Notes: generated by a model from the sequence alone, not told the origin. A stretch of 64,000 nt of DNA from Chitinophaga qingshengii (GCF_014529935.1 NZ_JACVFC010000004.1:124001-188000), one strand, 5' to 3'; shown: positions 42,278-52,200, counted from the first letter of the stretch. Program-made: numbers and translations.

Positions 42278-44677
42278 ATGCCCATGTGGAAGAACTATTT
42301 TAAGATAGCTGTTAAGAACCTGCTGAAACGCAAGTTGTACGCGGGGATCAATGTTTTTGGTCTGGCTACGGCTATCGCTTGTTTTGTATTATTAGCCCTA
42401 TACCTGGAAAACGAATGGACCTACGACAGATGGTACAAAAATGTGTCAGAAATCTACCGGTTGCGCATGGACTATGGCGAAAAAGGAGAGAAACCGGTGC
42501 AAATAGCCCTTACGCCCAATATCCTGGCTACTGCTATTAAAGACCTGCCGGAAATCCAAAAAGTAGTGCGGGTATACCACCGCGATGTCAGCATTCAATA
42601 TGATAACAAAAGCTGGAACGAAAAGCGGTTTATTTATGCCGATCCTTCGTTTTTTCAACTGTTTTCTTTCTCATTGAAAGCCGGTAATGCAGCAACCGTA
42701 CTGAATGGACCTGATATGGTGGTGATATCAGCGTCTATGGCAAAAAAATATTTCGGAGATACAGACCCGATTGGAAAAACCCTGTTGATCAATGGGAAGC
42801 GTTCCTATCAGGTGACGGGCGTAGCGGTTGACCCACCTTCCAATACACATCTCAGGTTTGATTTTGTGGCCAGTTACAGTACGTTGCAGTTTCCGGAACG
42901 TTGGGGTTCGGCTAACTATTACACCTATGTGCAGGTACAGCAACCGTCGCAGCTGGCGAGCCTTCAGGCAAGCCTCACTGCACTGGCCCGGCAGCAGCTC
43001 AGCGATGAAGAACGGAGCAGCGGTGCTAATCTGAATTTTGTGCCGGAGCGTATGGCGGACATCCATCTGCATTCTGTAGCCGCCGATCTTACCGAACAAA
43101 AAGGGGACATACGTTACAATTATATTTTCGGGCTGATAGGAGGGATGTTGCTGATCATCGCCTGTGTTAATTTTATGAACCTGGCCACCGCACGGTCTAC
43201 CGAGCGAAGCCGGGAAGTGGGCGTGCGCAAGGCGCTGGGCGCACAGCGGGAACAACTCTTCTGGCAATTTATGATGGAATCGGCGTTACTGACTGGCATT
43301 GCGCTGGGTATCGGATTGGTGCTGGCGAGACTATTACTGCCTGCCTTCAACCAGTTGGCAGACGTACAGTTGCAAATGAGCGGCGCCGGCGGTTATCGTA
43401 TTTATGCGATACTGGTGGTCGTTTTCTTTCTTGTTTCTTTCGTTACCGGCATTTATCCTGCGTTATTCCTTTCCGGATTCAAACCGGTACAGGTGTTGAA
43501 AGGCTCGCAGACAGCCACGCCCCGGGGCCGCGGTATCCGTCAGTCACTGGTCGTGTTCCAGTTTGCGGCCTCCATTTTCTTCATCATCTGCACGCTCATC
43601 GTCCAACGGCAGATGCAATATATACAGCATAAGAAACTGGGCCTGGACCGCTCGGAGATAGTGGCGCTCAATGGCTTCAAAGGCGATGTACAGGCGCTGG
43701 AATCCTTTAAGGGAAGACTATTACAACTCTCCGGGGTGACGAACGTAACCGCTGCTGCAGAATCGCCGGTAGACATTCAGGGGGGATACAGTATAGACCA
43801 TATACAAGATAGGCCGGAGTCTTATACACTGAATATCAACGCACTGCCAATAGAAAAAGATTACCTGAAAACAGTGGGCATCGGGCTGTTGTCGGGGGAA
43901 GACCTTACCCGGGCTGATATTGCAGATATTCTGAGTGAGCAATCTGAAGAGCGTAAATATCACTTTTTTCTGAACGAAACAGCGGTCAGGAAATTGGGCT
44001 GGACACCGGCATCCGCTGTAGGTAAACGGATGATGCTCAACGGCCGTACCGGAACGGTAAAAGGTGTCATGAAAGATTTTCACTTTGCTTCCATGAAAAG
44101 CAAGATTGAGCCTATTGTGTTATTCCCCGAATATGACTGGTTCCAGCAGATATATGTGAAAACAGGCGGAAGTGATAAACAGCGGGTGATTGCCGCCATT
44201 GGTGCGCTTTGGAAAGAAGTGCAGCCAGCCATTCCCTTTGACTATCATTTCCTGGATGATGATTTCAACCGGATGTATAAGTCAGAATACCGGGTGGGCG
44301 CTGTGCTGGGTGTTTTTGCCACACTGGTAATGGTGGTGTCTTGTCTGGGTTTACTGGGTTTGGCAGCGTTAACCACACAGCAGCGTACCCGTGAAATCGG
44401 CATCCGTAAAGTGTTGGGCGCATCCGTGACCAATGTGGTGGCGATGCTTTCAAAAGATTTTGTCCGGTTGGTATTGATAGCGCTGCTGATATCCATACCG
44501 GCAGCCTGGTATATCGGCCACCAGTGGCTCGAAGCTTTTGCTTATCATGCTGCCCTGAGTATGGGACTTTTCCTCATAGCGGGTGTACTGGCTATCGGGG
44601 TGGCGTTGTTGACAGTCAGCCTGCAGTCGGTCAAAGCAGCAACGATGAATCCGGTAAAAAGCCTTAAGTCAGAATAA
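42278..44677 (+). CDS. Two-module FtsX/MacB-type ABC permease 4
   Basis: 799 residues from ATG 42278 (MPMWKNYFKIAVKNLLKRK); ATG 42284 is equally possible. The open frame reaches back to 42110 within permease 3, but that part has no family character. Coupling motifs REVGVRKALGAQREQ (~315) and REIGIRKVLGASVTN (~705). Ending NPVKSLKSE. Spacing to permease 3 is 14 bp. Confidence 0.92.
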   Translation: MPMWKNYFKIAVKNLLKRKLYAGINVFGLATAIACFVLLALYLENEWTYDRWYKNVSEIYRLRMDYGEKGEKPVQIALTPNILATAIKDLPEIQKVVRVYHRDVSIQYDNKSWNEKRFIYADPSFFQLFSFSLKAGNAATVLNGPDMVVISASMAKKYFGDTDPIGKTLLINGKRSYQVTGVAVDPPSNTHLRFDFVASYSTLQFPERWGSANYYTYVQVQQPSQLASLQASLTALARQQLSDEERSSGANLNFVPERMADIHLHSVAADLTEQKGDIRYNYIFGLIGGMLLIIACVNFMNLATARSTERSREVGVRKALGAQREQLFWQFMMESALLTGIALGIGLVLARLLLPAFNQLADVQLQMSGAGGYRIYAILVVVFFLVSFVTGIYPALFLSGFKPVQVLKGSQTATPRGRGIRQSLVVFQFAASIFFIICTLIVQRQMQYIQHKKLGLDRSEIVALNGFKGDVQALESFKGRLLQLSGVTNVTAAAESPVDIQGGYSIDHIQDRPESYTLNINALPIEKDYLKTVGIGLLSGEDLTRADIADILSEQSEERKYHFFLNETAVRKLGWTPASAVGKRMMLNGRTGTVKGVMKDFHFASMKSKIEPIVLFPEYDWFQQIYVKTGGSDKQRVIAAIGALWKEVQPAIPFDYHFLDDDFNRMYKSEYRVGAVLGVFATLVMVVSCLGLLGLAALTTQQRTREIGIRKVLGASVTNVVAMLSKDFVRLVLIALLISIPAAWYIGHQWLEAFAYHAALSMGLFLIAGVLAIGVALLTVSLQSVKAATMNPVKSLKSE

Positions 44678-44687
44678 AAATATCCCT

Positions 44688-47096
44688 ATGATTAGAAACT
44701 ATTTTCTGGTAGCGATCAGGAATATATGGCGCAATAAAGTATTCTCTCTCCTGAATATTGCAGGACTGGTAGTGGGTATCAGCGCTGCCCTGGTGGTATA
44801 CCTGGTCGTGTTCTATGAATCGGGGTTTAATAAAAATGTGGCCGACAGGGAGCATCTTTACCGGGTGGTGTCTACCATCACTTTTACCGGGGATAGTGTA
44901 AAGAATGCCGGGGTGCCGATACCTTTGATAGCAGTAGCAAAGGAGAATATTCCCCAGGTAGAAAAAGTGGTGAACTTCTTTAGAAACGATGTTACAAGCC
45001 GTATCACGGTAGATAGAAAAGATTTTAAGAATAAGGAAGATATCATTTTTGCTGACAGGAGTTACACGGACATGCTGGGTTACCAATGGCTGGGCGGAAC
45101 GGCTGCTACGGCGTTATCACAACCCTTTTCAGTAGTACTGACAGCAGAACGGGCCCGTCTCTATTTCCCCCGTTTGCAGGTGGACCAGGTGCTGGGAAAA
45201 CAGCTCCTGTATGACGATAGTATCAGGCTTACCGTAACCGGTGTGGTGAAGAATTTGTCTTATCGTACCGATTTCTGGTTCCAGGAGATGATTTCGATGC
45301 CTACCATCAACGCCAACGCCGCGTTTAAAAAGGTGTATGCTTCCGACAACTGGCAGAACATCGGTTCTTCCACGCAGCTGTTCCTGAAACTACGGCCGGG
45401 AGCCGCACCACAGGAGGTAAATGCCACGCTGGCTAAGTATATGGCTCCCAATAATAATAAAGACTTTGCCACCACAATGGCGCTGGAGCCGCTGGAAGAT
45501 CTTCATTTTAGCCAGGATTTCCAGGCATATTACCGGACTGCGGACAGAAAGCAGCTGCGTATCCTGACGCTGATAGCCCTGGCGCTGTTGGGGTTGGCGG
45601 TGATCAATTTTGTGAACCTGACTACCGCGCAGGCATCCCGCAGGGCAAAGGAAACCGGTATCCGGAAAGCTATCGGCGGTACTACCAGCCAGCTGATACG
45701 GCAGTTCCTGAGCGAAACGCTGGTACTCACCCTCATGGCAGCTATACTCTCTTTGCTGCTGGCGCCGCTGCTGATCCTCAGTTTCCATGCGTTTTTACCG
45801 GAGGACTTACCGGTGTCCCAGCTGTATACCGTACCGGTATTGGCATTCCTGTTCGCCCTGCCTGTGGTGGTGGCATTGCTGGCAGGCATATACCCGGCTT
45901 ATGTGCTGGCGCGTTTTCAGCCGGTAGCGGTGTTGAAAACGAATACAGGTCGCAGTGCAGGGAAAGCGTGGTTGCGCCAGACGTTGACGGCAACACAGTT
46001 CACCGTCGCGCAGTTTTTTGTGATTGCCACCCTGATCGTGAGTAAACAAATCAATTTTTCCCTGAACAAAGACCTGGGATTCCGGAAAGACGCCATTCTG
46101 ACTATTCCAACGCCCTATAGTGATGAAGATCCTGCCAGGCGAAACCAGCTGGAAGCGCGTATAGCAGCGCTGCCGGGAGTGGCTATGGTGAGTCTGTCGG
46201 GCAGAGCGCCGGTAATAAACGGCTCTATGACCAGTATTTTGAGCCGTAATAACGGCAAACAGGAGATAAAGAAATCCATAGAAGTGCGTTATGGCGATAG
46301 TGCTTACCTGCCTTTATACCAGCTTCCCTTGCTGGCCGGCAGAAACCTGACCACCACAGACTCTATACGGGAGTGGATACTCAATGAAAATGCGGTTACC
46401 GCATTGGGCTTTGATCGCCCGCAGGACGCCATCGGTCAGGTGGTGGAAGGGGCTCCGGTAGTAGGGGTGGTGAAGAATTTTGCCGTCAGAAGTGTGCGCA
46501 GTGAAATACCTGCAACCGCCATTGCCAGCTACGCCACGCGGTATCATCGCACCTTGCATGTGCGGCTACGCCAAACGGGCGAAGCCGGTGTTGTCTGGAA
46601 AAACGCCATTGCAGGTATGGAGCAGGCATGGAAGACAGTATATCCCCGGGAAGATTTCGATTATGAGTTCCTGGATAAAACCATTGCCAACCTGTACAGC
46701 AAGGAACAACGGATGGGCAACCTGTTAAACTGGTGCGCGGGACTGGCCATTTTTATCAGTATCCTGGGGTTGTTGGGCCTGGTGATTTTCACTACCGACC
46801 AGCGTACCAAAGAAATAGGTATCCGCAAAGTATTGGGCGCCACGGTATGGCAGGTAGTGCGTATGCTGACCGGTGACTTTATGAAACCGGTACTGATAGC
46901 CTTTCTGCTGGCGATACCATTGTCCTGGTGGGCCATGAATCAATGGTTGCAATCCTTTGCCTACCGTACCGGCCTTTCCTGGTGGATATTTCTGGCAGGA
47001 GGCATGATGATGGCCTTCATGGCGCTGGCGGCCATGAGTCTGAAAACAATAAAGGCCGCCCTGAGTAATCCGGCCCATACTTTAAAAACTGAATAA
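44688..47096 (+). CDS. Two-module FtsX/MacB-type ABC permease 5
   Basis: 802 residues. It starts MIRNYFLVAIRNIWRNKVFS 10 bp after permease 4. Coupling motifs KETGIRKAIGGTTSQ (~325, GG in place of GA) and KEIGIRKVLGATVWQ (~710). Ending NPAHTLKTE. It is the most divergent of the five in its first coupling motif and is the one next to the second ATPase gene, so may pair with it. Confidence 0.92.
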   Translation: MIRNYFLVAIRNIWRNKVFSLLNIAGLVVGISAALVVYLVVFYESGFNKNVADREHLYRVVSTITFTGDSVKNAGVPIPLIAVAKENIPQVEKVVNFFRNDVTSRITVDRKDFKNKEDIIFADRSYTDMLGYQWLGGTAATALSQPFSVVLTAERARLYFPRLQVDQVLGKQLLYDDSIRLTVTGVVKNLSYRTDFWFQEMISMPTINANAAFKKVYASDNWQNIGSSTQLFLKLRPGAAPQEVNATLAKYMAPNNNKDFATTMALEPLEDLHFSQDFQAYYRTADRKQLRILTLIALALLGLAVINFVNLTTAQASRRAKETGIRKAIGGTTSQLIRQFLSETLVLTLMAAILSLLLAPLLILSFHAFLPEDLPVSQLYTVPVLAFLFALPVVVALLAGIYPAYVLARFQPVAVLKTNTGRSAGKAWLRQTLTATQFTVAQFFVIATLIVSKQINFSLNKDLGFRKDAILTIPTPYSDEDPARRNQLEARIAALPGVAMVSLSGRAPVINGSMTSILSRNNGKQEIKKSIEVRYGDSAYLPLYQLPLLAGRNLTTTDSIREWILNENAVTALGFDRPQDAIGQVVEGAPVVGVVKNFAVRSVRSEIPATAIASYATRYHRTLHVRLRQTGEAGVVWKNAIAGMEQAWKTVYPREDFDYEFLDKTIANLYSKEQRMGNLLNWCAGLAIFISILGLLGLVIFTTDQRTKEIGIRKVLGATVWQVVRMLTGDFMKPVLIAFLLAIPLSWWAMNQWLQSFAYRTGLSWWIFLAGGMMMAFMALAAMSLKTIKAALSNPAHTLKTE

Positions 47097-47172
47097 AAAG
47101 ATCCGGTGAAATGACATTATATTGCTTTACCGGAAAACCAAAAGCAAGTCTATATTCTTAAAAAAAACTATC

Positions 47173-47838
47173 ATGATACAACTGCAGAAAATATCCAAGC
47201 ATTACCCGGTAGGATTTGGGAAAAATGAGATTCTGAAAGATATTGACCTGACTATTGAGGAAGGAGAGTTTGTGTCGATTATGGGGCCTTCAGGATCCGG
47301 TAAGTCAACTTTGTTGCATATCCTGGGACTGCTGGAAGAACCTTCTGCCGGAGCATACCTCTTTCAGGGAGAGCGGGTGGATAAAATGAATGAAAAAAAA
47401 CGGACGCAGTTACACCGCGGTGCTATCGGTTTTGTGTTTCAGGCTTATCACCTGATCGATGAACTGACCGTTTATGAAAACATTGAAACCCCGTTATTAT
47501 ATAAAAGTCTTTCCGGTTCCGAGCGAAAAAGTAAGGTGGCAGATGTGCTCGACAGGTTTAATATGGTAGCCAAAAAGGACCTTTTCCCTAATCAGTTGTC
47601 TGGCGGGCAACAGCAGCTGGTGGGTATTGCCAGGGCCATTGTAGCAGAGCCCCGGGTGATCCTGGCAGATGAGCCTACCGGTAACCTCCATTCCGATCAG
47701 GCGAAATCGATCATGGAACTGTTTAAACAACTCAATGAGCAGGATAAAATAACCATTGTACAGGTAACTCACTCCGATCTGAATGCCACCTATGGAAACC
47801 GGATTATCCAGATCCGGGATGGACATATACAGGGATAA
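47173..47838 (+). CDS. MacB/LolD-type ABC transporter ATPase (copy 2)
   Basis: 221 residues from ATG 47173 (MIQLQKISKHYPVGFGKNEI); an upstream ATG at 47122 adds 17 residues without family character. Walker A GPSGSGKST, Q-loop FQAYHLID, signature LSGGQQQLVGIARA, Walker B VILADEPTGNLHS with His in place of the usual D-loop Asp, and H-loop VTHSD. The signature has LV where RV is normal. It should still bind ATP, but the D-loop change could alter dimer contacts. It follows the fifth permease by 76 bp and precedes tolC. Confidence 0.93.
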   Translation: MIQLQKISKHYPVGFGKNEILKDIDLTIEEGEFVSIMGPSGSGKSTLLHILGLLEEPSAGAYLFQGERVDKMNEKKRTQLHRGAIGFVFQAYHLIDELTVYENIETPLLYKSLSGSERKSKVADVLDRFNMVAKKDLFPNQLSGGQQQLVGIARAIVAEPRVILADEPTGNLHSDQAKSIMELFKQLNEQDKITIVQVTHSDLNATYGNRIIQIRDGHIQG

Positions 47839-47993
47839 ATTCAGAAAGGTGTTTTCTGTCAGTATTAATCTGTAAAAAAATAAGTATGTTGTATATGCGT
47901 GGCGTTAGGAATGACACCATACCTAACAAAATTTTGCCTTCTATCAAGAAGGGAGGAAAACTATCCTTACATTTATTATATTTTTGGCCTGTT

Positions 47994-49346
47994 ATGAGAA
48001 TATCCCAAATCACAGGAGTTTTCCTGGTTTTCTGCTTTTTCGCTAACATAACCCCAACAGTGGCGCAGGATACGTGGAGTTTGAAACGGTGTGTGGATTA
48101 TGCGATGGAACATAGTATCACTGTAAAACAACAGGAGGTACAAAAGCGGCTGGCTGACCTCACCCTGCAGCAAAGCCGTCTCAGTATGATACCCGGTTTT
48201 TCCGGCCAGATCAATGCCGGCTATTCTGATGGTAGAACCAATGACATCGTGACAAACCAGTATATTAACCAATCCATTTTTAATGCCAGCGGGCAGCTGT
48301 CAATGGGGGGGGATATTTTTAACTGGTTTTCCAAACAAAATACCATCGCGGCCAACAGGCTGGATGCGGAATCCAATAGCTTTCTGCTGCAAAAAGCCCG
48401 TAACGACCTTGCTTTTAATGTTGCAACAGCTTTTCTGCAGATTTTATTAAAAACAGAGCAGGTAAAAGTGAACGAAGTACAGGTACATCAAACCTTATCT
48501 AATCTCGATAACACTAAAAAACTGGTGATTGCCGGTTCTGTTCCTGAAAGCAACCAGGCTGACCTGGAAGCGCAATTGGCGCAGGACAGTACCAACCTGG
48601 TGACCGCCAAGAATGACGTAATTTTGTCTATCTTACAGATGAAAGCATACCTGAACCTGGGTTTCGATATTGCTTTTGTGCCGGAAATCCCGGAAAATGT
48701 ATCATCCCTGCCTATCACCCCGCTGGGGGAAATGGACCCGGAAATGGTATATAGCGCCGCACTCACCACTTATCCACTGGTAAAGTCCGATGAGCTGAGA
48801 ATAAAAAGCGCCGACAAGACGTTTAGAGCTACCAGAGGACAACTGTACCCCGCATTGACAATTGGAGGTGGGTTGAGTACCGGTTATGCCAACAACTTCT
48901 ATGACCGGAACATGAAGCTGGTTCCCTTTGGTCAGCAGATTGACAATACCTTCAACAAAAACATCGGGCTGGGATTGAGAATTCCGATATTTAACGGTTA
49001 CCAGCAACGGACCGCTGTTTCCAAAGCAAAGGTGAATGTGTATAATATGCAGCTGAACCGTGATCTGGATAACCAGAAACTGCGCCAGGACATTTATACT
49101 GCCCATGCCAACGCGGTAGCCGCGCTGCAGAAATACAACGCTTCTGCCACCGGTGTAATGGCCGCACAGAAAGCGTATGATTTTGCTACCAAACGCTTTA
49201 ACCTGGGGTTAATGAACACCATTGACTATATCACAACGCAAACCAGATTGTTCAAAGCCCAGATTGATAAAGTCTCGGCACAATACGACTATATTTTTAA
49301 AATGAAATTGCTGGAATTTTACCGGGACCAGAGAATATCCCTGTAG
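47994..49346 (+). CDS. TolC-family outer-membrane efflux protein
   Basis: 450 residues from ATG 47994, which gives a clean signal peptide (cleavage after TVA, mature QDTWSL); the frame is open upstream to 47886 without signal character. Two outer-membrane efflux repeats: WSLKRCVDYAMEHSITVKQQ at the start of repeat 1, and TYPLVKSDELRIKSADKTFR at the start of repeat 2. A TATTTTTG box at 47979-47986 just before the ATG could be a separate promoter. It forms the outer-membrane duct for the two membrane-fusion proteins of this cluster. Confidence 0.93.
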   Translation: MRISQITGVFLVFCFFANITPTVAQDTWSLKRCVDYAMEHSITVKQQEVQKRLADLTLQQSRLSMIPGFSGQINAGYSDGRTNDIVTNQYINQSIFNASGQLSMGGDIFNWFSKQNTIAANRLDAESNSFLLQKARNDLAFNVATAFLQILLKTEQVKVNEVQVHQTLSNLDNTKKLVIAGSVPESNQADLEAQLAQDSTNLVTAKNDVILSILQMKAYLNLGFDIAFVPEIPENVSSLPITPLGEMDPEMVYSAALTTYPLVKSDELRIKSADKTFRATRGQLYPALTIGGGLSTGYANNFYDRNMKLVPFGQQIDNTFNKNIGLGLRIPIFNGYQQRTAVSKAKVNVYNMQLNRDLDNQKLRQDIYTAHANAVAALQKYNASATGVMAAQKAYDFATKRFNLGLMNTIDYITTQTRLFKAQIDKVSAQYDYIFKMKLLEFYRDQRISL

Positions 49347-49369
49347 GATACCGGGAAACAAATTGCTTT

Positions 49370-50725
49370 ATGAAGAAGAAAAAGACCCTTTTTTGGCTCA
49401 CGGGCTTAGGTTTACTTGTTATTTTGCTCATTGTTTTAAAAGCATCGGGTGTTATCGGTAAGGAAGAAGTGCTGAATGTAGCGGCAGACAAGGTGGAAAA
49501 GAAGAATATTATTGAGGTGGTGACCGCCAGCGGAAAGATTTATCCCGAAATAGAAGTAAAAGTTAGCTCCGACGTATCAGGCGAGATCACTGAATTAACA
49601 GTGCTGGAAGGTGATACGGTGAAAAAAGGCCAGGTACTGGCCCGTATTTACGGTGATATCTACGGCTCCATGGTAGACAAAGCCATGGCTTCCGTTAGTC
49701 AGTCGCAAGCCCAGCTGGCCAATACAGCGGCGGCGCTCAATTCCTACAAAGCCCGTCTCGATCAAAACAAGGCCGCTTATCTTCGTAATAAAGAATTGCT
49801 CGGACAGAAAGTAATCTCCCGCTCGGAATATGAAACCAGCGAAGCTGCTTACCTGTCTGCCCAGGCTGATTACAATGCTGCCCAGCAACAAATCAACAGC
49901 AGTAAATATGGCGTACAGAGTGCACAAGCCAACCTGAACGAAGCTAATAAAAACCTCGGTCGTACTACTATCACCGCACCCATGAACGGTATCGTGTCCC
50001 TCCTGAATGTAAAGAAAGGAGAACGCGTGGTGGGTACCGCCCAGATGACCGGTACTGAAATGCTGCGTATTGCAGATCTCAGCCGCATGGAAGTACAGGT
50101 GGATGTGGGAGAAAACGATATTCCCCGGGTAAAATATGGCGATACTGCTATTATTGAGGTAGATGCCTATAATAACCGCCGTTTCAAAGGAGTGGTAACA
50201 CAAATCGCCAGCTCCAGTAAAGGAGCTGCTACGGCTACTGCAGCTACTGCTTCTTCCGCCGAGCAGGTGACCAGCTATATTGTGCATATCCGCATCCTGC
50301 CGGAATCCTATGCCGATCTGCTGGACCGTTCTCGCCATAAAGCATTTCCTTTCCGTCCCGGCATGAGCGCCAGCGTGGATATTCAAACCCGTCACGAAAA
50401 CAATGTACTGGCGATACCTATCAACGCCGTTACTACCCGCGACGCAGATTCCACCAAAAGCGGTGATAAAAAACCGGAGAACTCCGGTAGCAACAAATCG
50501 GATATGAATGAAGTGGTATTCGTATTACAGAAAGATAATTCTGTGAAAATGGTACCGGTAAAAACCGGTGTACAGGACGATACCAATATCCAGATCCTTT
50601 CCGGTTTGCAGGAAGGTGACCAGGTGATCAGCGCGCCTTACAGCGCGGTTTCCCGCTCCCTGTCCAACGGCAAAAAGGTGAAGGTGGTAGCTAAAGACAA
50701 ACTTTTTGAAGGACAATCGAAATAG
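49370..50725 (+). CDS. HlyD/MacA-type membrane-fusion protein (second)
   Basis: 451 residues. One N-terminal span (~7-27, FWLTGLGLLVILLIVLKASG). Lipoyl halves flank a coiled coil (~100-195): DVSGEITELTVLEGDTVKKG and ITAPMNGIVSLLNVKKGERV. An insertion rich in Ser, Gly and Asn (~365-380, DSTKSGDKKPENSGSNKSD) interrupts the C-terminal part. It lies 23 bp after tolC, so the operon ends with a tolC-hlyD pair. It is followed by the octamer-flanked hairpin. Confidence 0.93.
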   Translation: MKKKKTLFWLTGLGLLVILLIVLKASGVIGKEEVLNVAADKVEKKNIIEVVTASGKIYPEIEVKVSSDVSGEITELTVLEGDTVKKGQVLARIYGDIYGSMVDKAMASVSQSQAQLANTAAALNSYKARLDQNKAAYLRNKELLGQKVISRSEYETSEAAYLSAQADYNAAQQQINSSKYGVQSAQANLNEANKNLGRTTITAPMNGIVSLLNVKKGERVVGTAQMTGTEMLRIADLSRMEVQVDVGENDIPRVKYGDTAIIEVDAYNNRRFKGVVTQIASSSKGAATATAATASSAEQVTSYIVHIRILPESYADLLDRSRHKAFPFRPGMSASVDIQTRHENNVLAIPINAVTTRDADSTKSGDKKPENSGSNKSDMNEVVFVLQKDNSVKMVPVKTGVQDDTNIQILSGLQEGDQVISAPYSAVSRSLSNGKKVKVVAKDKLFEGQSK

Positions 50726-50729
50726 TCCC

Positions 50730-50842
50730 GCAAAGTAGCAAAGCAGCAAAGACGCAAAGCAAAGGCGGGAAGATCAATTTTTGATCTTCCCGCCTTTGCT
50801 TTCTTATAAAAACTTTGCTGCTTTGCTGCTTTGCGTCTTTGC
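50730..50842. repeat. Octamer repeats flanking a 22-bp hairpin
   Basis: GCAAAG occurs four times at exact 8-bp steps (50730, 50738, 50746, 50754). A hairpin with perfect 22-base arms (50756-50777, 50781-50802; GC core GGCGGGAAGATC) follows. Then CTTTGC occurs four times at exact 8-bp steps (50813, 50821, 50829, 50837). The whole is symmetrical. The hairpin probably ends the export operon; the octamers are a repeat of a type that recurs in many bacterial genomes, and have no coding frame. Confidence 0.9.
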
Positions 50843-50877
50843 GTGAAGGATTTCCTATCTTGCGTAAAATTAGTATT

Positions 50878-51906
50878 GTGAGTAAGGAGAATCGCATTGG
50901 TATTATCGGCAGTGGCAGTTGGGCTACTGCACTGGCCAAGATACTGACAGACAATGGACAGCATATCCATTGGTGGATACGTAATGAAGATACCATCCGC
51001 CATATGCAGCAGCGGCATCATAACAAACATTACCTGACTTCTGTATATTTCGATACCAGCCTGTTGTCGCTCAGCAGCGATGTGCAGGCGGTAGTGGCAG
51101 CCTGTGATGAGGTGGTGCTGGCCGTGCCTTCGGCTTTTCTGACAGATGTGCTGGACCAGTTGCCATCATCGGCGCTGGAAGGAAAGCAGGTGATCTCCGC
51201 TATCAAGGGATTGGTGCCGGGCAACAACCAATTGATTCATGAATACCTGGAAGAGCAGTTTGGTTTGTCACCGGCGCATTACTTCACCATTACAGGCCCT
51301 TGTCATGCGGAAGAAGTGGCCAACGAAAAACTTTCTTACCTCACTTTTTCTGGCCTACACCAGGCGGCAGCGCAGGCTATCGCGGATAAATTTACCGGCA
51401 GCTACCTGCAAACCATCGTCAATACAGATATGATAGGAGTGCAGCTGGCCGCGGTGATGAAAAATATTTATGCTTTAGGCGCCGGTATTGCGCATGGACT
51501 GGAGTATGGCGATAATTTCCTGAGTGTATTTATTACCAACTGTTTCCGCGAGATGCAGGCTTTCCTGGAGCAATACGAGGCGCAAAAGGCCGTGCAGCAG
51601 GGCACGGAGCCGGTGGTGCATAACTATAGTGCCAGTGCTTACCTGGGCGATTTGCTGGTAACCTGTTACTCGCTGCATAGCAGGAACCGTACTTTCGGTA
51701 ATATGATCGGTAAAGGTTATTCCGTGAAAGCTGCACAGCTGGAGCTGAATATGATTGCTGAGGGGTATTATGCCAGTAAATGCATGTATGAAATGAATAA
51801 GGAAATAGGGGCGGTGATGCCCGTTGCGCAAGCGGTTTATGCGATATTATGGCAGCAGGTGCATCCATCGGAAGCATTCCTGTCGCTCGAAAAAGGGTTT
51901 ATCTAA
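50878..51906 (+). CDS. gpsA: NAD(P)-dependent glycerol-3-phosphate dehydrogenase
   Basis: 342 residues with a GTG start at 50878 (VSKENRIGIIGSGSWATALA, translated with Met); the frame is open to 50815 through the repeat region but that part is not coding. Makes sn-glycerol 3-phosphate for phospholipids. Motifs: NAD loop GIIGSGSWATALAKIL (~8-23), SAIKGLVPGNNQLI (~105), TGPCHAEEVANEK (~140), MKNIYALGAGIAHGLEYGDN (~195) with the catalytic Lys, and RNRTFGNMIGKGYS (~270). Length is normal. Confidence 0.95.
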   Translation: MSKENRIGIIGSGSWATALAKILTDNGQHIHWWIRNEDTIRHMQQRHHNKHYLTSVYFDTSLLSLSSDVQAVVAACDEVVLAVPSAFLTDVLDQLPSSALEGKQVISAIKGLVPGNNQLIHEYLEEQFGLSPAHYFTITGPCHAEEVANEKLSYLTFSGLHQAAAQAIADKFTGSYLQTIVNTDMIGVQLAAVMKNIYALGAGIAHGLEYGDNFLSVFITNCFREMQAFLEQYEAQKAVQQGTEPVVHNYSASAYLGDLLVTCYSLHSRNRTFGNMIGKGYSVKAAQLELNMIAEGYYASKCMYEMNKEIGAVMPVAQAVYAILWQQVHPSEAFLSLEKGFI

Positions 51907-51921
51907 CCCAAGGACTGACGA

Positions 51922-52200
51922 CTAGTAGTCGTCATAATCCTCGTAATTATCTTCCCCCACTTTTACAATGGCTTTTACTTTGGGAAAATACTGCTTTATC
52001 AGGGCAGCTATTTTCTCAAAGAGATAGTCATCCAGCTTAGGTCCTTCATAATATTCCACTTCATTGGTCTCATCAGAGATGATGTATTCTGTAACGGTCT
52101 GATCTACGATTGCCAGAAATCTTCTTTCCTTGGCTACTTTCCGGATGTTGATTTTGGTGGGGACTCCATCCACGTTGAGGGTACATGCAATATGTCGCAT
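51922..52200 (-). CDS. Small conserved-looking hypothetical protein, acidic tail
   Basis: 92 residues, no signal or membrane segment. It starts MRHIACTLNVDGVPTKINIR and ends in an acidic Tyr-rich tail (EDNYEDYDDY). The middle reads as a beta-rich followed by a helical segment. It is convergent with gpsA with a 15-bp gap. I do not recognise the family. Codon use and size are consistent with a real gene and no competing frame exists on either strand here. Confidence 0.7.
   Translation of the reverse strand: MRHIACTLNVDGVPTKINIRKVAKERRFLAIVDQTVTEYIISDETNEVEYYEGPKLDDYLFEKIAALIKQYFPKVKAIVKVGEDNYEDYDDY

Noticed and set aside
47112..47126. Sigma-54-like TGACAT...TTGCT before the second ATPase
   Set aside because: The spacing is one base too short and the -24 GG is GA, so it fails both critical points.
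50730..50842. CRISPR-like array
   Set aside because: Repeat units are 8 bp without spacers and are inverted across a hairpin; no cas genes.
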